Both the position numbers and the translations under genes were made by a program. The notes below the pieces were generated by a model. That model did not search any database and was not told the origin of the DNA. It saw only the letters and a program-made list of their open reading frames with translations. From Virgibacillus phasianinus (GTDB lineage Bacteria > Bacillota > Bacilli > Bacillales > Amphibacillaceae), in contig NZ_CP022315.1 in the NCBI RefSeq assembly GCF_002216775.1, positions 4,007,215 to 4,071,214 on the forward strand: a stretch of DNA of 64,000 nt, written 5' to 3'. Shown piece after piece: positions 62,364 through 64,000 of the stretch. Position 1 is the first letter of the stretch. Each line of letters opens with the position of its first letter.

Positions 62364-62608
62364 ATGATCCACCTACTCTTTATTTCTATTATAATAGATA
62401 AATTATCTACAGGTAAACATATACAACAAGGGTTTAGTGCAGTGCTTCATCCATCTAATCCTTCTCAGAAAAAATGTCATTTTCTTGTTGACAGAATATA
62501 TTTAAGAATAATCAGAATGTGTTATAATTAAGACAACATATAGAAAAGCTACACATATAATCATTTTAAAAGGAAGTGATGTGTATGTGTAATAAGGAGG
62601 ATAAAAAA

Positions 62609-62749
62609 ATGCACTCTACAGTTCAAAAAACAAATCCCTCACAGTCTGATTCTTTTATGAAGTTAAGAAGAAAAATGCAAAATCAAATGAAAAAAAATCA
62701 TGTAGACTATCATGATATATTGAAAATCATTAAAGAAGAAAAAAAGTGA
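62609..62749 (+). CDS. Small basic protein (46 aa)
   Basis: ATG 62609 has AAGGAGG with an 8-base spacer, a strong site; stop at 62747-62749. The product is Lys/Asn-rich (start MHSTVQKTNPSQSDSF, end DILKIIKEEKK). An earlier in-frame ATG (62585) may extend it by eight codons. No family recognised. A bidirectional terminator follows. Confidence 0.6.
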   Translation: MHSTVQKTNPSQSDSFMKLRRKMQNQMKKNHVDYHDILKIIKEEKK

Positions 62750-62767
62750 CAAATAAAATTGTTCTTA

Positions 62768-62797
62768 AAAAAACCTCAGTCTACTAAACTAAGGTTT
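62768..62797. terminator. Bidirectional terminator between convergent genes
   Basis: AAACCTCAGT (62771-62780) pairs with ACTAAGGTTT (62788-62797) with one mismatch. On the minus strand seven T follow; on the plus strand the stem ends in TTTT. Serves the MBL gene (its stop is in the stem) and probably the 46-residue gene. Confidence 0.75.
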
Positions 62798-63778
62798 TCC
62801 AATCGAATCCTGCACATTCCAATCTCTCGGCTTACTATCCTTACCCTTCCATTCCTTTTGCGGTACTTGATATGGAGCGGTGGCGATTAAATAATTATCC
62901 TGCCAGCTTGCTGCTCCAGAACGAATCATTTCATCGAGCAGGATCTGAATAAATTCCTCCGGCTGCACCTGGAAAGAATAGCGTGCAAAATCTTGGAACC
63001 AGCCACACCGCAGCAGATAGTCATTGATTTCATTCTTTGCCATTCCGTTTTGAATGATTAATGCGAATGAAAAAATCCTCTTGCAGGCATGCCATGAAAC
63101 TTTTTCTGGATTTTTGAGCCACTTTTCGTACCGCTTGCTTGCTGCATCAATGGCTGCTTGTGGATTGTCTATTTGCGTCCCATGCCCGGAATATGCCTGC
63201 TGAATCTGGAGCGTGGATAGCCGCTCCAAGCTTTCCATTGACCGCTGGATAGATGCCACACCCTCCCGAAAGATATTTAACCAGCCGACATCATTTTTGT
63301 GAAAAAGATCTCCGCCGATTAATACCTCTTCATCAGCATCATACAGCGAAATATGCCCTAACGTATGTCCCGGTGTATGCAGGACTTTCAAGGTTCTGCT
63401 TCCTGTATCAATTTCATCGTTATCCGAGAGCTTTATATCGACCCGGTAAGGCTCTACCGGCTGATCCAGCCATTCTGCGCTGCAGGACTCCGGATCACCA
63501 AAGTTGGCTAAGTCGGCCTCCCATTTATGTGCGGCAATTGGAACACCATAGTTTTGTTGAAAATGAAAATTGCCACCGACATGGTCGCTATGGTAATGCG
63601 TGTTCACAATGAGATCTAATTCCTCTGGCTGAACACCTGCATCTTTAATTAATTGCTCTGTATCTATCGCTTCACTTCCAAAACCAGTATCAATTAAGAT
63701 CGGAAGCTGATCATTGATAAGAATCATATTTGCACTTGGAAAATTTCTTTCAAAGAAAATAATCCCTGGGTTTTTCAT
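62789..63778 (-). CDS. MBL-fold metallo-hydrolase (329 aa)
   Basis: Zinc-dependent hydrolase of the metallo-beta-lactamase superfamily. Metal ligands: VNTHYHSDHVGG (HxHxDH), LHTPGHTLGHIS (His), LIGGDLFHKND (Asp) and AYSGHGTQI (His). A 110-residue C-terminal helical domain follows (about 220-329) as in glyoxalase II-like or RNase-unrelated subgroups. GGAGG with a 9-base spacer supports ATG 63778; upstream ATGs read through the promoter. Substrate not predictable. The stop lies inside a terminator. Confidence 0.9.
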   Translation of the reverse strand: MKNPGIIFFERNFPSANMILINDQLPILIDTGFGSEAIDTEQLIKDAGVQPEELDLIVNTHYHSDHVGGNFHFQQNYGVPIAAHKWEADLANFGDPESCSAEWLDQPVEPYRVDIKLSDNDEIDTGSRTLKVLHTPGHTLGHISLYDADEEVLIGGDLFHKNDVGWLNIFREGVASIQRSMESLERLSTLQIQQAYSGHGTQIDNPQAAIDAASKRYEKWLKNPEKVSWHACKRIFSFALIIQNGMAKNEINDYLLRCGWFQDFARYSFQVQPEEFIQILLDEMIRSGAASWQDNYLIATAPYQVPQKEWKGKDSKPRDWNVQDSIGKP

Positions 63779-63922
63779 AGAGCTATTCCTCCTCTTGAAT
63801 TCACCGTTAATTGGAAAGGATAAGGAAAACGGATGGATTATAGTTATTCGTAATGTGAACATTCTCTATATTTATCGTAACATATATTTTCAGAATAAAT
63901 ATATTTCTTATGGCAATGCAAA

Positions 63923-63962
63923 ACGACCATCAGATTGCGGATCATGTGATGGCCGTTTTTTT
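63923..63962 (+). terminator. Terminator-like hairpin near the right edge
   Basis: ACGACCATCA (63923-63932) pairs with TGATGGCCGT (63947-63956; one mismatch) and seven T follow on the plus strand. No plus-strand gene precedes it within the window; on the minus strand GTTTT follows, so it may also end a gene entering from the right. Confidence 0.5.
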
Positions 63963-64000
63963 AGGCGGTGTTGCATTAACAGTAACTATTGTAGTATAGC

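Overview
The window looks like a chromosome segment of a low-GC Bacillota, most likely a Bacillaceae member of the Bacillus/Virgibacillus/Oceanobacillus type. The basis is strong AGGAGG-type ribosome sites, a complete Bacillus subtilis-like sigY-yxlCDEFG operon, an FMN-binding glutamate synthase-like protein resembling YerD, a Bacillus-style tRNA-Gln and dispersed GCGCC-containing intergenic repeats known in that group. Genus is not determinable by eye.

Left part (about 1-19.9 kb) is ordinary but fluid chromosome: the N-terminus of a response regulator running off the left edge, a GNAT acetyltransferase, an IS110-family element with a long non-coding left end (candidate bridge RNA), a divergent ArsR-type regulator/MFS efflux pair, a divergent MmyB-type regulator/aldo-keto reductase pair, the sigY operon with two matching ECF-type promoters, an SDR dehydrogenase, a nagZ remnant, a response regulator/ABC transporter/histidine kinase unit with a CTTAAG operator array, a DoxX-like protein and a decayed HTH-WYL regulator. 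Degenerate intergenic repeats are frequent here and not seen further right.

19.97-22.6 kb is a GC-richer phage- or plasmid-type replication module on the minus strand (excisionase-like HTH, DnaD-like initiator, G39P-like helicase loader, DnaB-type helicase). Ten 12-bp iterons lie inside the initiator gene, so the gene may contain its own origin. No integrase is visible. It is followed by the glutamate synthase-like gene, a small protein, tRNA-Gln(UUG), a REP-like palindrome and a 233-bp MITE-like element.

25.4-62 kb is a dense defence island. A minus-strand cassette reads drmA (helicase), drmB (DUF1998), drmC (PLD), 5-methylcytosine methyltransferase (drmMII type), then an McrB-like GTPase and a DUF2357/McrC-like nuclease. 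It is a class 2 DISARM core without a recognisable drmE, extended by a type IV McrBC-like pair. The McrB-like gene is split after codon 8 by two identical 2461-bp IS66 elements; removing them with one 8-bp target duplication restores the reading frame. Divergent from drmA is a two-gene operon of SF1 (UvrD-like) helicases. A second minus-strand cassette holds a TIGR04540-like small protein, a PLD/SNF2 helicase, a DUF4391 protein, type III Mod and Res subunits and a coiled-coil TIR protein, followed by a scar where a DUF6361 gene fragment is fused to a decayed second res fragment.

The right end carries an HTH/His-rich protein pair that may be a toxin-antitoxin unit, a SEC-C protein, a 46-residue protein and an MBL-fold hydrolase. 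The best candidates for something undescribed are the DISARM core combined with the SF1 helicase pair and the McrBC-like pair, and the iteron-bearing initiator gene.
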